NCBI GenBank assembly: GCA_027296185.1
Contig: JAPUJL010000476.1
Span: forward strand, 1 to 7,068
Length of the DNA stretch: 7,068 nucleotides
Source: SAR324 cluster bacterium
Lineage (GTDB): Bacteria; SAR324; JACQKK01
Direction of reading: 5' to 3'
Below are positions 5,789 through 7,068 of the stretch, in pieces (position 1 is the first letter of the stretch; every line of letters begins with the position of its first letter). Below the pieces are notes generated by a model. It saw nothing but the letters and a program-made list of their open reading frames with translations. It did not search any database and had not been told where the DNA came from. A program made the translations under genes and the position numbers.

Positions 5789-6442
5789 TTATTCGATCAG
5801 CGACGTGAGGTCGCCCACCTGCTCGATGAGCCGGTCGGGGCGCTCGGCGGTCAGGCCCGAAAGCGTCGTGTTGCCGTAGGCGGCGGCGACGGTCCAGACT
5901 CCGGCAGCCTTGCCGGCGCGGATGTCCACCGGGCTGTCACCGACCATGGCGGCACGGCGCGGATCCAGCCCGCATTTCGCCAGAAATTCGCGGATGGGCA
6001 GGGGATCGGGCTTCCTGGCGGGCAAGGAATCGCCCCCCAGCACCACGCGGAAGCGGTCCCGCCACCCGAATTCGTTCAGAAGTTTGAGGGTCTGCCGGAT
6101 GGGCTTGTTGCTCGCCAGGCCAAGGGCCTTGCCCCGGAAATGGTGGAGCACCGCCTCGGCGCCGGGGTAAGGGCGGGTGCGGTCGGTCAGGTGGCGGTCG
6201 TAGCACTCCAGAAAGACGCCGTGGGCCTCCTGCAAAGTCTCGGGACCCACGGGAACCGTGCGGGCGACGAGGCGCTCGGTGCCGTCGCCCACTTCCCGCG
6301 TGACGTCCGCCACGGGCAGCAGGGCCAGGCCGTAATGGGCGCGCGTCTCGTTGATGGCGGTGGCGAGGTCGGCGAAGGAATCGATCAACGTGCCGTCCAG
6401 ATCGAAGATCAGCCCGTCCAACCGCAGCGGGGCGTGTTCCAT
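5789..6442 (-). CDS. gph: HAD-superfamily phosphatase, phosphoglycolate phosphatase (Gph) type
   Basis: This is a cytosolic HAD subfamily IA hydrolase that removes phosphate from small phosphorylated metabolites through an aspartyl-phosphate intermediate; in Gph the substrate is 2-phosphoglycolate. The 217-aa protein has all four HAD motifs: motif I FDLDGTL (13-19; nucleophile D14 and acid/base D16), motif II SNK (111-113), motif III lysine in ARKPDP (K144), and motif IV VGDSPVDIRAG (167-177; D169 and D173). The helical cap (about 20-95) contains VGDGTERLV, like the VGNG segment of Gph. ATG 6442 is preceded by AGGAA 12 nt upstream, and MEHAPLRLDGLIFDLDGT starts just before motif I as is normal; frames open further upstream are overlap with murJ. 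It lies 62 nt after murJ on the same strand and is likely co-transcribed. HAD substrate names are weak: MurNAc-6-phosphate phosphatase (MupP), another Gph-like enzyme, is an alternative favoured slightly by the murJ neighbour. Confidence 0.9.
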   Translation of the reverse strand: MEHAPLRLDGLIFDLDGTLIDSFADLATAINETRAHYGLALLPVADVTREVGDGTERLVARTVPVGPETLQEAHGVFLECYDRHLTDRTRPYPGAEAVLHHFRGKALGLASNKPIRQTLKLLNEFGWRDRFRVVLGGDSLPARKPDPLPIREFLAKCGLDPRRAAMVGDSPVDIRAGKAAGVWTVAAAYGNTTLSGLTAERPDRLIEQVGDLTSLIE

Positions 6443-6504
6443 GGGTTTGTGCCGTTCCTGTCGATTCAGCCGCGGTGGCGTGCCAAGCCGTCCTGCGATC
6501 ACGT

Positions 6505-7068
6505 TCAGCGTCCGCCGGGATCGCGTTTCCGGTAACGAGCGACGCGCCTGGCCAGGGCGAGCCAGTTGCGCACCTCGGGCTCCCCGAGGAGCCAGGCGCT
6601 CCCTCCGTAAACGAGCACGGCCCCACCCACCGTCGCGGCGAGCACGGCCCAGTTCTCCGGCGAGCCCGGCCCCAGCCGCCAATCGCCGAACCCCACCGCC
6701 ACATACGCATAGGCGGCCACAGCGGCACAACTCAGGAGTTGCTTGGCCACGGGCGAGAAGGGAAACCACCCCTGAAGCGCGGCGGATTTGCCGCGCAGCC
6801 CCCAGCCCAGGGCCAGGCAGTAAACCCAGGTGCCCGCCGTCAACCCGGCGGCGAGTCCCAGCACGTCCCACCGCCGGCTGAGCTCCCAGCCCAGGGCGGC
6901 GGTAACGGCGACTCCGAGCAGGGAGAGGATGGCCGGGGTGCGCGAATCCTGAAGGGCGTAGTAGATGGGCACCATCACCCGCACCGCGGCCACTGCGGGC
7001 ATGCCCAGGGCCAGCACCCGCAACGTGCCGGTGGTGGCCAGCACATCGGCAACGGTGTAGGCCCCGTG
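6505..7068 (-). CDS. murJ: Lipid II flippase MurJ (MviN), C-terminal 187 residues (5' end outside window)
   Basis: MurJ is an inner-membrane MOP-superfamily flippase that moves lipid II to the periplasmic face for peptidoglycan synthesis. The minus-strand frame is open to the window edge (first visible residues HGAYTVAD) and ends at TGA 6505. The pattern GAYTVADVLATTG, then PIYYALQDSRTPA (34-46), matches the conserved MurJ stretch in the C-terminal half (an F/YYALxDxRTP motif). Hydrophobic segments at about 21-40, 46-62, 70-90, 107-127 and 139-161 of the fragment fit the final membrane helices, followed by a basic Arg/Lys-rich tail (174-187). The family is usually 500-550 aa, so roughly two thirds is missing. 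A GTG at 7044 is an internal Val codon, not the start. The gph-type phosphatase gene follows after 62 nt. Confidence 0.92.
   Translation of the reverse strand, partial: HGAYTVADVLATTGTLRVLALGMPAVAAVRVMVPIYYALQDSRTPAILSLLGVAVTAALGWELSRRWDVLGLAAGLTAGTWVYCLALGWGLRGKSAALQGWFPFSPVAKQLLSCAAVAAYAYVAVGFGDWRLGPGSPENWAVLAATVGGAVLVYGGSAWLLGEPEVRNWLALARRVARYRKRDPGGR

Noticed and set aside
6470..6486. TTGGCACG on the minus strand upstream of gph, a sigma-54 -24-like block
   Set aside because: There is no TTGC-type -12 element at the required spacing (the sequence there is CGCGG).
5606..6535. 309-codon plus-strand frame opposite gph
   Set aside because: It is antisense to a HAD phosphatase with all catalytic motifs; the translation is low-complexity Gly/Ala/Val/Gln.
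5789..6871. Longer version of the HAD phosphatase starting near 6871
   Set aside because: The extension overlaps murJ in another frame and is an Arg/Gly/Leu-rich shadow. ATG 6442 has a ribosome binding site and the normal distance to motif I.
1..7068. CRISPR arrays, tRNA or rRNA genes, insertion sequences, phage or defence genes
   Set aside because: No regularly spaced repeats, cloverleaf signatures, transposase motifs or terminal inverted repeats were seen on either strand.

Overview
The window suggests a motile, probably polarly flagellated Gram-negative bacterium with a high-GC genome; nearly every codon third position in the coding frames is G or C. The evidence is the run flhA-flhF-flhG(fleN)-fliA, an order known from Gammaproteobacteria, Desulfobacterota, Nitrospirota and relatives that place flagella with the FlhF/FlhG pair. 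The protein sequences look closer to the deltaproteobacterial/Nitrospirota style than to enterics, but the window alone does not settle the phylum.

Bases 1-4693 (+ strand) hold the end of a flagellar operon. The C-terminal ~70% of the export gate FlhA (its start lies outside the window) is followed by the SRP-type GTPase FlhF, its MinD-like partner FlhG, and the flagellar sigma factor FliA (sigma-28). The genes are separated by only 54-88 nt and are probably co-transcribed. FlhF and FlhG set where and how many flagella form, FlhA is the gate of the export apparatus they help site, and FliA switches on late genes once export works. A perfect 8-bp hairpin sits between flhG and fliA. Unlike in many polar flagellates, no chemotaxis genes follow fliA.

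Bases 4694-5126 are a convergent, non-coding junction. It holds a weak terminator candidate for fliA and a strong intrinsic terminator for the gene converging from the minus strand.

Bases 5051-5738 (- strand) form what looks like an independent one-gene unit. A close match to a sigma-54 (-24/-12) promoter lies about 50 nt (from the inferred transcription start) ahead of a 164-aa protein I do not recognise, which ends about 40 nt before its own terminator. The protein has a disordered Ser/Thr/Pro/Gln-rich N-terminal third, a helical basic remainder, and no Cys or Trp. Promoter type, composition and position beside fliA make it a candidate undescribed flagellar gene. This is the most interesting item in the window.

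Bases 5789-7068 (- strand) hold the C-terminal part of the lipid II flippase MurJ, followed 62 nt later by a HAD-family phosphatase of the phosphoglycolate phosphatase (Gph) type. These are housekeeping or cell-envelope genes, probably co-transcribed.
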